Origin: Bacillota bacterium
Lineage (GTDB): Bacteria; Bacillota; Clostridia; Oscillospirales; Ruminococcaceae
NCBI GenBank assembly: GCA_023440965.1
Contig: JAEZRC010000003.1
Coordinates: forward strand, 62,001 to 126,000
Length of the DNA: 64,000 nt
Reading direction: 5' to 3'
Within the stretch, counting starts at the first letter, position 1. Every line of letters begins with the position of its first letter. Positions 7,704 to 14,895 of the stretch are shown piece by piece. A model generated the notes under the pieces. The model made no database searches. It saw only the letters and a list, made by a program, of their open reading frames with translations, and had not been told where the DNA came from. The position numbers were made by a program, and so were the translations under genes.

Positions 7704-9791
7704 TTATCGGATTTTCTTTAATGCTCGCAGTGAATTGAGTATTGCTATGAGAGATACACCAACATCAGCAAATACGGCTGCCCACATTGTTGTGTGTCCT
7801 GTTGCTCCAAGAACAAGCACCACTGCTTTCACTCCCAGTGCAAAAACTATATTTTCAATTACAATTTTCATTGTGCGCTTTGAAATTAATATTGCACTTG
7901 CTATTTTCTCCGGCTCGTCAGTCATAAGGACGACATCTGCTGCCTCGATAGCGCTATCTGATCCAAGCCCGCCCATTGCAATGCCTATATCTGCTCTTGC
8001 AAGAACAGGTGCATCATTTATTCCGTCACCGACAAAAGCAAGCGTTCCCTTTGGCGATTTTTCAGTCAATAATTTTTCAACTATTTCAACCTTATTCTGT
8101 GGGAGAAGCTCTGAATAAACCTTATCAAACTTTAGCTCCTTGCCTACTGTGTCACCTGTAAGCTTCTTATCACCTGTGAGCATGAAGGCCTTTTTCACAC
8201 CAATTGACTTAAGCTTTTTGATTGCCTTTGCCGAACCCGACTTAACCTTATCGGAAACTATTATATATCCCGAATACTTTTTATCAACAGCAACATAAAT
8301 TACCGTACCGATAGTGTTTACCTGCTCAAAGCTTATATTATTATCATTAAGTAGTCTTGCATTACCAGCAAGAACAGTCTTGCCGTTTATAACTGCCCTG
8401 ATACCTTTTCCCGCTATTTCACTAAGGCTATCAACCCTACTCTTGTCAATTTCCTTGTTGTAATAATTCACAACAGCAAGTGCAACGGGGTGGTTTGCAA
8501 AGCTTTCGGCGTAAGCGGTAACTTCAACAAGCTGTTCCTTTGTCATTCCAATAGCATTGACCTGTGTTACTGAAAATTTCCCTTCAGTCAGAGTACCCGT
8601 CTTATCAAAAGCAATGATTTCCGTTCGACCCAATGCCTCAAGTGAGCTTGCGCCTTTTATAAGAATACCTGAACGTGAAGCGCCGCCGATTCCACCAAAA
8701 AAGCTTAATGGAACTGAAATAACAAGCGCACATGGGCAGGAAATTACAAGAAATACAAGTGCTCTGTAAAGCCAGTCTGAAAATTCAGCGGACTGAATTA
8801 CAAGTGGCGGAATTGCCGCAAGGAGAACTGCAACAATTACTACGATAGGAGTATATACTCTTGCAAATCTTGTGATGAATTTTTCTGTTGTTGCTTTCTT
8901 TGAACTTGCATTTTCAACAAGGTCAAGGATTTTTGAAACTGTACTTTCAGAAAATTCCTTCTGCACTTCAATTTCCAGAAGACCATTCACATTAATGCTT
9001 CCACTTAAAACGTCCTCACCACTTGTAACATCACGAAGCATTGATTCTCCTGTCAAAGCTGATGTGTCGATGCTTGAAGTGCCGTTTATAATCTTCCCAT
9101 CAAGTGGAATTCGCTCGCCTGCCTTGACGACAATAATGTCACCGACTTTTACACTATCAGGAGATACCTTTTCAATGCCTTTTGAAGTTTTAAGGTTCGC
9201 ATAATCAGGGCGAATGTTCATAAGATTAGATATTGACTTCCTTGAACGATTGACAGCCAGACCCTGAAAAAATTCGCCAACCTGATAGAAAAGCATTACG
9301 GCAACGCTTTCAGAATATTTTCCGATTGCAAATGCACCGACAGTTGCTATTGTCATAAGGAATGCTTCATCGAAAGGCTTGCCCTTGAATATATTTTTAA
9401 TTGCTGAGAATACGACTTCATAACCTACTACAACATAACTCATCACTATCATTATAAGTGATGTGTTTTTATAATCAATTAATATTGACAGGAGGAAAAG
9501 CACAGCGGATATAATAATTTTTATCAGTTCAAAAGAAAGATTTTCTTCATGCTCATTATCCTCATCAGCATATTTTACTGTTACTCCTGATTCAATTGAT
9601 GACACTGTTTTTTTTATCTCATTGAAAATTCTTTCTTCCTGATTTTCGTCTTCAAGTTCATACTTAAGCTTTTTGGGAACAAAATCAAGATTTAAGTTAT
9701 TTATTCCATTAATTTTTAAAACACTTTTTTCTATTTTTTCTGCACAACTTGCACAGTCTAGTCCGTTTAGTATTAGTATAACTTTCTTCAT
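7704..9791 (-). CDS. cadA: Heavy-metal P1B-type ATPase (CadA/ZntA-like Zn/Cd/Pb exporter)
   Basis: A 695-residue membrane pump. An N-terminal HMA domain carries GLDCASCA (CxxC at 13-16), followed by six to eight hydrophobic segments, the transport motif SCPCALVISVPLSFFGG, the phosphorylation loop DKTGTLTEG, the HP motif (ANHPVALA) and the hinge GDGINDAPVLARADIGIAMG. The CPC pair followed by SVPL and GILIKGASSLEALG is the Zn/Cd/Pb subgroup, not the copper pumps. The ATG at 9791 follows AAAGGAGGATTT. It lies ten bases after a CadC-type repressor gene and shares its promoter, so metal would relieve repression of both. Exact metal preference is inferred. Confidence 0.92.
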   Translation of the reverse strand: MKKVILILNGLDCASCAEKIEKSVLKINGINNLNLDFVPKKLKYELEDENQEERIFNEIKKTVSSIESGVTVKYADEDNEHEENLSFELIKIIISAVLFLLSILIDYKNTSLIMIVMSYVVVGYEVVFSAIKNIFKGKPFDEAFLMTIATVGAFAIGKYSESVAVMLFYQVGEFFQGLAVNRSRKSISNLMNIRPDYANLKTSKGIEKVSPDSVKVGDIIVVKAGERIPLDGKIINGTSSIDTSALTGESMLRDVTSGEDVLSGSINVNGLLEIEVQKEFSESTVSKILDLVENASSKKATTEKFITRFARVYTPIVVIVAVLLAAIPPLVIQSAEFSDWLYRALVFLVISCPCALVISVPLSFFGGIGGASRSGILIKGASSLEALGRTEIIAFDKTGTLTEGKFSVTQVNAIGMTKEQLVEVTAYAESFANHPVALAVVNYYNKEIDKSRVDSLSEIAGKGIRAVINGKTVLAGNARLLNDNNISFEQVNTIGTVIYVAVDKKYSGYIIVSDKVKSGSAKAIKKLKSIGVKKAFMLTGDKKLTGDTVGKELKFDKVYSELLPQNKVEIVEKLLTEKSPKGTLAFVGDGINDAPVLARADIGIAMGGLGSDSAIEAADVVLMTDEPEKIASAILISKRTMKIVIENIVFALGVKAVVLVLGATGHTTMWAAVFADVGVSLIAILNSLRALKKIR

Positions 9792-9801
9792 AAATCCTCC
9801 T

Positions 9802-10158
9802 TTATTCTGATACGTGTTCCATCCCCATATCAAGCATTGTTTTTATATGGTCATCGCAAAGAGAATAATAGATAGTCTTTCCGCTTCTTCTGTATTTTAC
9901 AAGGCGTGACTGCTTCAATACTCTTAGCTGATGGGAGATCGCTGACTGGCTCATATTAAGCAATGCCGAAATATCGCATACACAAAGTTCGCTTTCAATA
10001 AGTGCATAAAGAATTCTAACTCTTGTTGAATCAGCAAAAACTTTAAAAAGTTCTGCTATATCATATAAAACTTCTTCATCAGGCATTCTTGCGATAAGTT
10101 CATTAACTATATCACTGTGGATTCTTGTAACTTCGCAGGTTTCATTATTTTCTGACAT
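9802..10158 (-). CDS. cadC: ArsR/SmtB-family metal-sensing repressor (CadC-like)
   Basis: A 118-residue winged-helix repressor. ESELCVCDISALLNMSQSAISHQLRVLKQSRLV contains the ELCVCD metal box in helix alpha-3 and the recognition helix. An N-terminal Cys (NETCEVTRIH) would complete the four-Cys alpha-3N site used by CadC for Cd/Pb/Zn. The ATG at 10158 follows TTAGGAGAGATTAAA. It is the first gene of the two-gene operon with the P-type ATPase and has a matching palindrome over its own promoter, so it represses itself until metal binds. Confidence 0.9.
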   Translation of the reverse strand: MSENNETCEVTRIHSDIVNELIARMPDEEVLYDIAELFKVFADSTRVRILYALIESELCVCDISALLNMSQSAISHQLRVLKQSRLVKYRRSGKTIYYSLCDDHIKTMLDMGMEHVSE

Positions 10159-10175
10159 TTTAATCTCTCCTAATA

Positions 10176-10228
10176 ACATATGAATAATTGTTCATATGTA
10201 GTATACTATATTTACTTTTTATTGTCAA
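10176..10228 (-). promoter_or_regulatory. cadC-cadA promoter with SmtB-type operator
   Basis: On the minus strand TTGACA (10228-10223), a 17-bp spacer and TATACT (10205-10200) form a near-consensus promoter. Immediately downstream a perfect palindrome has arms ACATATGAA (10176-10184) and TTCATATGT (10191-10199) around six bases. This is the ATATGAA-N6-TTCATAT layout bound by ArsR/SmtB repressors, and it covers the transcription start. Confidence 0.9.
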
Positions 10229-10241
10229 TAGTTCTTTACAA

Positions 10242-10271
10242 TAAAAAAACACCTGCATATTCTGCAGGTGT
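10242..10271 (-). terminator. Rho-independent terminator after the unknown 10283-10810 gene
   Basis: A perfect nine-pair stem (ACACCTGCA with TGCAGGTGT) lies 12 bases past the stop and is followed on the minus strand by seven T. Confidence 0.85.
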
Positions 10272-10282
10272 AATAATACTTA

Positions 10283-10810
10283 TTATACTCTTGAAAGTGT
10301 CCCGTGTTTTTCCATATTACGGAGCTTCAGGTAATATTCATACCATTCAGCCTCTAATGAGGATTTACCTTTAAGCTTGTTTAATTTCATCTCAAGCCCT
10401 GAAACCTTTTTAGGTTCAAAATAATCTTTTGTTCCGTTTGATTTTTCTATATAGAAAAGATACGGTGTCTGATAGAAGCTGTTATATTCATCCCTTGACT
10501 TGTCGTAACAACCAAATATCTCTCTTGCCATAAATTCAACAAAGAGCTGATTTTTTTCAAAATTCTCTTTATCATTCCACTTGTCGATAGTGGATCTAAA
10601 GAATTCAGTGACAGGACGTCCATTAACGAACATTGATTTTATGATTTTTGCAAGAACTATGCTCTTATCTTTATCAGTGAGCTTATCATATTCAACATTT
10701 TTATGCTCAAGAATATATGGTTCAACAGTTTGAAGAAAAAGCTTAAAATACTGAAAGTCCACACCGATTTTTGCAAACTTGATAAAAGCGCAATCAGAAT
10801 TTATTGTCAT
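10283..10810 (-). CDS. Conserved-looking hypothetical protein, unknown function
   Basis: A soluble 175-residue protein, rich in Phe, Lys and Glu, with no signal peptide, membrane segment or motif I recognise. Composition and predicted helices (LLQTVEPYILEHKNVEYDKLTDKDKSIVLAKIIKSM) suggest an all-alpha fold. ATG 10810 is used because GAGGTGA lies six bases upstream; an in-frame GTG at 10819 overlaps that site. It stands alone with its own terminator, next to but transcribed separately from the metal operon. Confidence 0.6.
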   Translation of the reverse strand: MTINSDCAFIKFAKIGVDFQYFKLFLQTVEPYILEHKNVEYDKLTDKDKSIVLAKIIKSMFVNGRPVTEFFRSTIDKWNDKENFEKNQLFVEFMAREIFGCYDKSRDEYNSFYQTPYLFYIEKSNGTKDYFEPKKVSGLEMKLNKLKGKSSLEAEWYEYYLKLRNMEKHGTLSRV

Positions 10811-10955
10811 ATAGTTCACCTCATGCTAATATTTATCTTCCATATTTTATATTGTAAAATATTTGCTAAGAAAAATCAATGTTATTAAAAAAGTTTGTGT
10901 ATAATGATATTTTTAAAGATGTATTTTATTCGATTTTATATAAAAATTTAATAAA

Positions 10956-11678
10956 TTACAGTACTTTTGAAAGAAAATCCTTCAGTCGAGGATTCTGTGG
11001 GTTTGCAAAGAATTCCTGTGGTTCATTTTCCTCAACGATTTTACCATCGTCCATAAACACAACTTTTGAGCCAACTTCACGAGCAAAACCCATTTCGTGT
11101 GTTACAACGACCATAGTCATTCCTTCTCTCGCAAGCTGTTTCATCAAGTCGAGAACTTCGCCGACCATTTCAGGGTCAAGAGCAGAAGTAGGTTCATCGA
11201 AAAGCATAACATCAGGATTCATAGCAAGTGCGCGGATTATTGCTATACGTTGTTTCTGTCCACCTGAAATCTGTGATGGATATTGATTTGCCTTTTCTTC
11301 AAGTCCGACTCTCTTTAATAGCTCGTTAGCTTTATTTTCTGCTTCCTGCTTTGTCATAAGCTTTAGTTTTATTGGTGCAAGTGTTATATTCTCAAGCAAG
11401 GTCATATGTGGGAATAAATTAAAATGCTGGAATACCATACCCATTTTCTGACGCATTGCGTTTGCGTTAGCTTTTGTGTCACATATATCCTGACCTTCTA
11501 TCAGTATCTGACCTTTTGTTGCTATTTCCATTCTGTTTATACATCTTAAAAAAGTCGATTTTCCGGAGCCTGACGGTCCTACTATGACTACTTTTTCGCC
11601 CTGCTTTATTGTTATTGATATATCATCAAGCACAAGATTAGAGCCGAAAGATTTATATAAATTTTTAACCTCTATCAC
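10956..11678 (-). CDS. Polar amino-acid ABC transporter, ATP-binding protein
   Basis: A 240-residue GlnQ/ArtP-type ATPase with Walker A GPSGSGKST, Q-loop MVFQHFNLFPHMT, signature ISGGQKQRIAI, Walker B VMLFDEPTSALDPE and switch His in VVVTHEMGFARE. It powers the importer formed with the permease upstream and the lipoprotein binding protein. The GTG at 11678 is preferred: AAAGGAGG sits ten bases before it, inside the end of the permease gene, giving a 14-bp overlap and coupled translation. The upstream in-frame ATG at 11699 would put the ribosome site inside the gene. Confidence 0.93.
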   Translation of the reverse strand: MIEVKNLYKSFGSNLVLDDISITIKQGEKVVIVGPSGSGKSTFLRCINRMEIATKGQILIEGQDICDTKANANAMRQKMGMVFQHFNLFPHMTLLENITLAPIKLKLMTKQEAENKANELLKRVGLEEKANQYPSQISGGQKQRIAIIRALAMNPDVMLFDEPTSALDPEMVGEVLDLMKQLAREGMTMVVVTHEMGFAREVGSKVVFMDDGKIVEENEPQEFFANPQNPRLKDFLSKVL

Positions 11679-12471
11679 TCTTCGCCAGCCTCCTTTCAAA
11701 TGACTTTAAAAGTCTGGTAAAGACTATTACTATTATTAAATAGAAAATTGCAGCTATTATAAGTGGTGGCAGAACATCGAGAGTACGTGAACCTATCAGC
11801 TGAGCCGCCTGAGTAACGTCTGTTAGAGAAATATATCCGACGATAGCAGTTTCTTTTATAAGAACGATAAATTCATTTCCGAGTGCAGGAAGTATGTTTT
11901 TTATAGCTTGAGGTAAAATAATGCTCTTCATTATTGTAAAAGAATTAAGTCCAAGTGATTTTCCTGCTTCTGACTGTCCCTTGTCAATTGACATAAGTCC
12001 AGCCCTTATTATTTCAGCAACATAGGCACCTGAATTTATTCCAAAGCATATTGAAGCTGCAAGAATTGGATTAGAATCTCTTTTATTAAATACAAGATTA
12101 TAAATAATTAAAAGCTGAAGTAAAACAGGCGTACCTCTAATTATTGTTAAGTAAATTCCGCAAAGCTTATCAAAAACCTTCAATATATAATAACCCTTGC
12201 CCTTTTTTTCTCCCTGTAAAACCGAAGATCTTTTTTTAGTATATGAATACTTAACTACAGCTATTAATATACCTATTGCGACACCAAGAAGGACAGCAAA
12301 TAAAGATACTTCAAGAGTTATCAAAATCCCTTTGAAATATCCTATATACCTATCGTCATCAAACATTGCCCTATAAAAGCTGTCATTAATTGACTGAATC
12401 CAGCCAATTTCTGTTTTATTGAGTAGTTTATATAAACCATTGCCTATTTTCTCAAACCAAGGCCATTCCAC
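11665..12471 (-). CDS. Polar amino-acid ABC transporter permease (HisM/GlnP type)
   Basis: A 268-residue inner-membrane protein with about five hydrophobic segments. The coupling EAA-type loop EAGKSLGLNSFTIMKSIILPQAIKNILPALGNEF is the hallmark of amino-acid permeases. The GTG start at 12471 has GAGGGTGAT five bases upstream. A single permease gene implies a homodimer. A charged insert near residues 68-85 (SYTKKRSSVLQGEKKGKG) between the first and second segments is longer than usual. Confidence 0.92.
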   Translation of the reverse strand: MEWPWFEKIGNGLYKLLNKTEIGWIQSINDSFYRAMFDDDRYIGYFKGILITLEVSLFAVLLGVAIGILIAVVKYSYTKKRSSVLQGEKKGKGYYILKVFDKLCGIYLTIIRGTPVLLQLLIIYNLVFNKRDSNPILAASICFGINSGAYVAEIIRAGLMSIDKGQSEAGKSLGLNSFTIMKSIILPQAIKNILPALGNEFIVLIKETAIVGYISLTDVTQAAQLIGSRTLDVLPPLIIAAIFYLIIVIVFTRLLKSFERRLAKSDRG

Positions 12472-12496
12472 TCGTTATCACCCTCAATATCAATAA

Positions 12497-12528
12497 ATTT
12501 TCAGCAGATTATAATTTCTGCTGAAAAA
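12497..12528 (-). terminator. Intercistronic hairpin between binding protein and permease genes
   Basis: A ten-pair perfect stem (12499-12508 with 12517-12526) lies just after the binding-protein stop, flanked by T-rich sequence in the minus direction. Such hairpins often lower downstream expression or protect the upstream mRNA, giving more binding protein than permease. That role is inferred. Confidence 0.55.
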
Positions 12529-12537
12529 CTTAAAATT

Positions 12538-13278
12538 TTATCCTTCTGTATGTTTTACAGTATATTGATCAATCTTTCCTTCAGACTTTAATCTTTCGAT
12601 TGTTTTATTTATTTTTTCAAGAAGATCCTTGTTTCCTTTTTTAACAGCTATAGCATACTCATCAGTAAAAAGCTCTTTATCTAATATTGCAAGATCAGAA
12701 TTAGATTTTACAATTAATTTAGCAGGAACTTCATCCATAATGATACAATCAATTTTTTCGTTCTTAAGATCCTGAGCAGCTTGTGAATACTTTGTATAAC
12801 CTTTTGTTTCACTCTTTATATCATCTTCTGCATAGAACTGACCAGTTGTTCCTGTTTGGAATCCGACCTTTGTTGTTTCTTTAATATCTGCTTCACTGTT
12901 TATTACACCAGCACCCTTTTTAACAACAATAACCTGTTTTGATGTTGCATATGGTATTGAAAAATCCATTTTTTCAAGTCTTTCTGGTTTAATTGAAAGA
13001 CCAGCAGCAACAAAATCTACCTTACCCTGCTGAACAGCAAGTAAAGCACCATCAAAATTCATATTTTTAATTTCAAGCTCTTTATCCATATCTTTAGCGA
13101 TTTCTTTTGCTATATCAACATCGACGCCGATTATTTCATTTCCAGATAGATATTCATATGGTGCAAAACCTGCTTCCGTTGCCATAAGTAGATTTTCATC
13201 ATCTTTTTTATCTTTCCCACAAGCGGATAATACACTCAACGACATAACTATCATCAATGCTATTGTTAATTTTTTCAT
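12538..13278 (-). CDS. Amino-acid ABC transporter substrate-binding lipoprotein
   Basis: A 246-residue family-3 solute-binding protein. A signal peptide ends in the lipobox LSAC, so it is lipid-anchored outside the membrane. The mature part has EAGFAPYEYLSGNEIIGVDVDIAKEIAKDM, LLAVQQGKVDFVAAGLSIKPERLEKMDFSIPY and GFQTGTTGQFY, the standard ligand-cleft segments of polar amino-acid binders. ATG 13278 follows GGAGGAATACTA. It is the first gene of the SBP-permease-ATPase operon. The specific amino acid cannot be told. Confidence 0.92.
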   Translation of the reverse strand: MKKLTIALMIVMSLSVLSACGKDKKDDENLLMATEAGFAPYEYLSGNEIIGVDVDIAKEIAKDMDKELEIKNMNFDGALLAVQQGKVDFVAAGLSIKPERLEKMDFSIPYATSKQVIVVKKGAGVINSEADIKETTKVGFQTGTTGQFYAEDDIKSETKGYTKYSQAAQDLKNEKIDCIIMDEVPAKLIVKSNSDLAILDKELFTDEYAIAVKKGNKDLLEKINKTIERLKSEGKIDQYTVKHTEG

Positions 13279-13310
13279 TAGTATTCCTCCATTATACATG
13301 TTTTTTAATA

Positions 13311-13339
13311 ATTATACATTATAAATAGCAAAAATACAA
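13311..13339 (-). promoter_or_regulatory. Promoter of the amino-acid ABC operon
   Basis: On the minus strand TTGTAT (13339-13334), 17 bp, TATAAT (13316-13311). The start point would lie about 25 bases before the binding-protein ATG. Confidence 0.65.
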
Positions 13340-13392
13340 GCGTAATCATTAATAAAAATAATGTAAATTTTATATTCTTTCTTATTAATAAG

Positions 13393-13428
13393 CTAAAAAA
13401 ATAATGAGCTTGAAATAAGCTCATTATT
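13393..13428 (-). terminator. Strong terminator closing the small-protein/chaperone unit
   Basis: A perfect 12-pair stem (13400-13411 with 13417-13428) around a five-base loop, followed on the minus strand by T6. It starts seven bases after the last small gene. The stem is symmetric, but the T-run favours the minus direction. Confidence 0.85.
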
Positions 13429-13434
13429 AAAACA

Positions 13435-13587
13435 TTATATTCTTCCTGCTTTTTTATTGCCGTTTTTAGCCTTACCCTGAATTTCCGGAACTGGCTCCAT
13501 ATCATTCTTTTCGAAATGCTGCTTATGGTTGCTTTCTGTTCCGTGTGGATCAGACGGATCAGGCCTTCTCATTCCTGCTTTTGCCAC
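13435..13587 (-). CDS. Small hydrophilic protein, 50 residues, MAKAGMRRPDP type
   Basis: A GTG start at 13587 with AAGGAG seven bases upstream opens a 50-residue frame beginning MAKAGMRRPDPSDPHGTESN and ending with a Lys/Gly-rich tail. It is short, charged, rich in Pro/Asn/Lys and has no hydrophobic segment. I have an impression of similar ~50-residue proteins in clostridial genomes but cannot name a family; composition is reminiscent of minor small acid-soluble spore proteins. It is the last gene before the strong terminator and lies 27 bases after the Asn-rich gene. Confidence 0.65.
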   Translation of the reverse strand: MAKAGMRRPDPSDPHGTESNHKQHFEKNDMEPVPEIQGKAKNGNKKAGRI

Positions 13588-13614
13588 GTTCAGACTCCTT
13601 CAGAAAGTAATATA

Positions 13615-13749
13615 TTAGAATGACTCTCTTTTTGAATTCTTGTTCTGATTATCATTCTGCTTATTCTGCTGAGTATTATTCTTCTGATTCTTATTCTGAT
13701 TATTGTTTTGGTTCTGATTATTCTGTTTTCTGTTATTCTGATTATCCAT
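13615..13749 (-). CDS. Asn/Gln-rich small protein, 44 residues
   Basis: From ATG 13749 the protein is MDNQNNRKQNN followed by runs of Asn, Gln and Lys, ending KRESF. It is low-complexity and surely disordered. A GAAGGGTG lies about 11 bases before this ATG. The frame stays open back to a TTG at 13845 that overlaps the previous gene's stop, giving a 76-residue alternative whose first half is not low-complexity. I prefer 13749 because the preceding 95 bases match the leader of the next gene upstream (see repeat at 13750-13845). Function unknown; spore-protein-like composition is only suggestive. Confidence 0.5.
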   Translation of the reverse strand: MDNQNNRKQNNQNQNNNQNKNQKNNTQQNKQNDNQNKNSKRESF

Positions 13750-13845
13750 TGTTTTAAAAACACCCTTCATTTTAAAAAAATTTAAAAGCTTATCGCTTTC
13801 GGCAATAGTATTTACAAAACAAAGTGAATTATTCATTAATTTCAA
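13750..13845 (-). repeat. Second copy of a duplicated leader segment
   Basis: Read on the minus strand this segment aligns with 13977-14060: both contain TAATGAATA, CTTTG, GAAAGCG, AAGCTTTTAA and a T-run just before a G-rich ribosome site and ATG. Each copy sits directly before a tiny gene. The short frames inside (starting MNNSLCF and MNIFLNF) share a loose pattern ending ES.K..N.F. The match is visible by eye but imperfect. Confidence 0.5.
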
Positions 13846-13976
13846 ACATCATTATTCTTAATGGATTTTTTCTTTGCGTTTTTATTTTGATTCTGATTTT
13901 CACGCGTTAATGGAGTCTGATAATTGCACTTTTCCATTCTTTTCTTTTTATTATCTATCTGGCTATCCTTTGGCAT
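13842..13976 (-). CDS. Small basic protein, 44 residues, MPKDSQ type
   Basis: ATG 13976 follows GGGTAGGTATTTTT and opens a 44-residue frame starting MPKDSQIDNKKKRMEKCNYQ, with PLTREN and a Lys/Asn-rich end. It has one Cys, no hydrophobic stretch and a strong positive charge. Its TGA overlaps a TTG that begins the frame leading to the next small gene. No family recognised. Together with its two neighbours it forms a cluster of tiny hydrophilic proteins of the kind often packaged in spores, though nothing in the sequence proves this. Confidence 0.55.
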   Translation of the reverse strand: MPKDSQIDNKKKRMEKCNYQTPLTRENQNQNKNAKKKSIKNNDV

Positions 13977-14060
13977 AAAAATACCTACCCTGTAAAAATA
14001 TTAAAAGCTTTTACGCTTTCATAAATATTTTCTGCAAAGTTTAAAAAGATATTCATTATA
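13977..14060 (-). repeat. First copy of the duplicated leader segment
   Basis: This is the 5' region of the MPKDSQ gene. It resembles 13750-13845 on the same strand and keeps the order of GAAAGCG, AAGCTTTTAA, T-run, ribosome site and ATG. It contains a 23-codon frame (ATG 14056, TAG 13985) without a ribosome site. Confidence 0.5.
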
Positions 14061-14084
14061 TTTATATACAATCTTCTTTTTCAA
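14055..14084 (-). promoter_or_regulatory. Possible internal promoter for the small-protein genes
   Basis: On the minus strand TTGAAA (14084-14079), an 18-bp spacer and TATAAT (14060-14055), at the 3' end of the AAA+ gene. If used, it would start transcription near 14048 and make the small genes independent of the chaperone promoter at 20.17 kb. Confidence 0.4.
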
Positions 14085-14883
14085 TTGTCATTAGACTGAA
14101 TTTATCGGGATTTTCTGTTTTTACAAGTCTATTCGCCTGATTTATGATAATCTTTTCAAAATAATTTCTCACGCCACGTGCGTTGCCAAATTTTTTTGAG
14201 TTTTTCATATTTTCAAAAATATACTCATTTATTTTTTTCAAAGCAGCTTCAGACGTGAGAAAACCGTTTTTTGAAGACATAAGTCTGTAAATATCCATTA
14301 GCTCATCAATTGTATAATCAGGGAAATCAATATACTTGTTAAACCTTGAGGCAAGTCCTGAGTTTGCATCAATAAAAACCTTCATCTCATCACAATAGCC
14401 AGCAACGATAACTATTAAGTCTTCCCTGTTATCCTCCATAAGCTTAACAAGAGTGTCGATAGCTTCTTTCCCGAAATCTGCCGAGTCACTTGAACGTGAA
14501 AGCGAATATGCTTCATCAATGAAAAGTACGCCACCCTTTGCTTTTTCAACAACCTCAGTAACTTTAATTGCTGTCTGTCCAACAAAGCCAGCGACAAGCC
14601 CTGCTCTGTCAGTTTCAACAAGATGCCCTTGCAAGATTAAGCCAAGCTCCTTGTATATTTCAGCAAGAAGTCGTGCAACTGTTGTTTTTCCTGTCCCAGG
14701 ATTGCCCGTAAAAACCATATGATAACATACTGGAGTTTCAGGTAAGCCTTGTTCCTTTCGCAACTTGCTGATTTTTATTAAATTTATCATATCGCTGACT
14801 GTTGACTTTACGCCTTTTAAGCCAATAAGCTCGTTTAATTCGTCAATAAGCTCGTCAAGTCGCTTAGTATTTTCAATAGCCAA
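14062..14883 (-). CDS. CbbX/SpoVK-type AAA+ ATPase
   Basis: A 273-residue single-ring AAA+ protein. Residues 10-35 form a leading helical segment (LDELIDELNELIGLKGVKSTV), followed by Walker A GNPGTGKT at 60-67, a pore-loop-like LVAGFVGQT at 96-104, Walker B VLFIDEAY at 119-126, sensor 1 VIVAGYCDE and the arginine-finger motif SGLASRF at 175-181. This is the CbbX subfamily, which includes Rubisco activase CbbX and sporulation protein SpoVK; members remodel protein complexes. The start is TTG with AAGGAG seven bases upstream. It lies 12 bases after the Hsp70-like gene, so it probably works with that chaperone set. The remodelled client is unknown. Confidence 0.88.
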   Translation of the reverse strand: MAIENTKRLDELIDELNELIGLKGVKSTVSDMINLIKISKLRKEQGLPETPVCYHMVFTGNPGTGKTTVARLLAEIYKELGLILQGHLVETDRAGLVAGFVGQTAIKVTEVVEKAKGGVLFIDEAYSLSRSSDSADFGKEAIDTLVKLMEDNREDLIVIVAGYCDEMKVFIDANSGLASRFNKYIDFPDYTIDELMDIYRLMSSKNGFLTSEAALKKINEYIFENMKNSKKFGNARGVRNYFEKIIINQANRLVKTENPDKFSLMTIEKEDCI

Positions 14884-14895
14884 ATTTGGTACTCC

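Noticed and set aside
9840..10160. Possibility that the ArsR-type gene is an arsenic or unrelated regulator
   Set aside because: The ELCVCD box, extra N-terminal Cys and the adjacent Zn/Cd/Pb-type ATPase favour a CadC-like sensor.
13305..13505. A 66-codon hydrophobic minus-strand frame
   Set aside because: It crosses the terminator at 13393-13428 and the small gene at 13435-13587 in another frame, and has no ribosome site.
13985..14056. A 23-codon frame (MNIFLNF...) before the MPKDSQ small gene
   Set aside because: No ribosome site, and its ATG overlaps a possible -10 box. Kept only as part of the duplicated leader.
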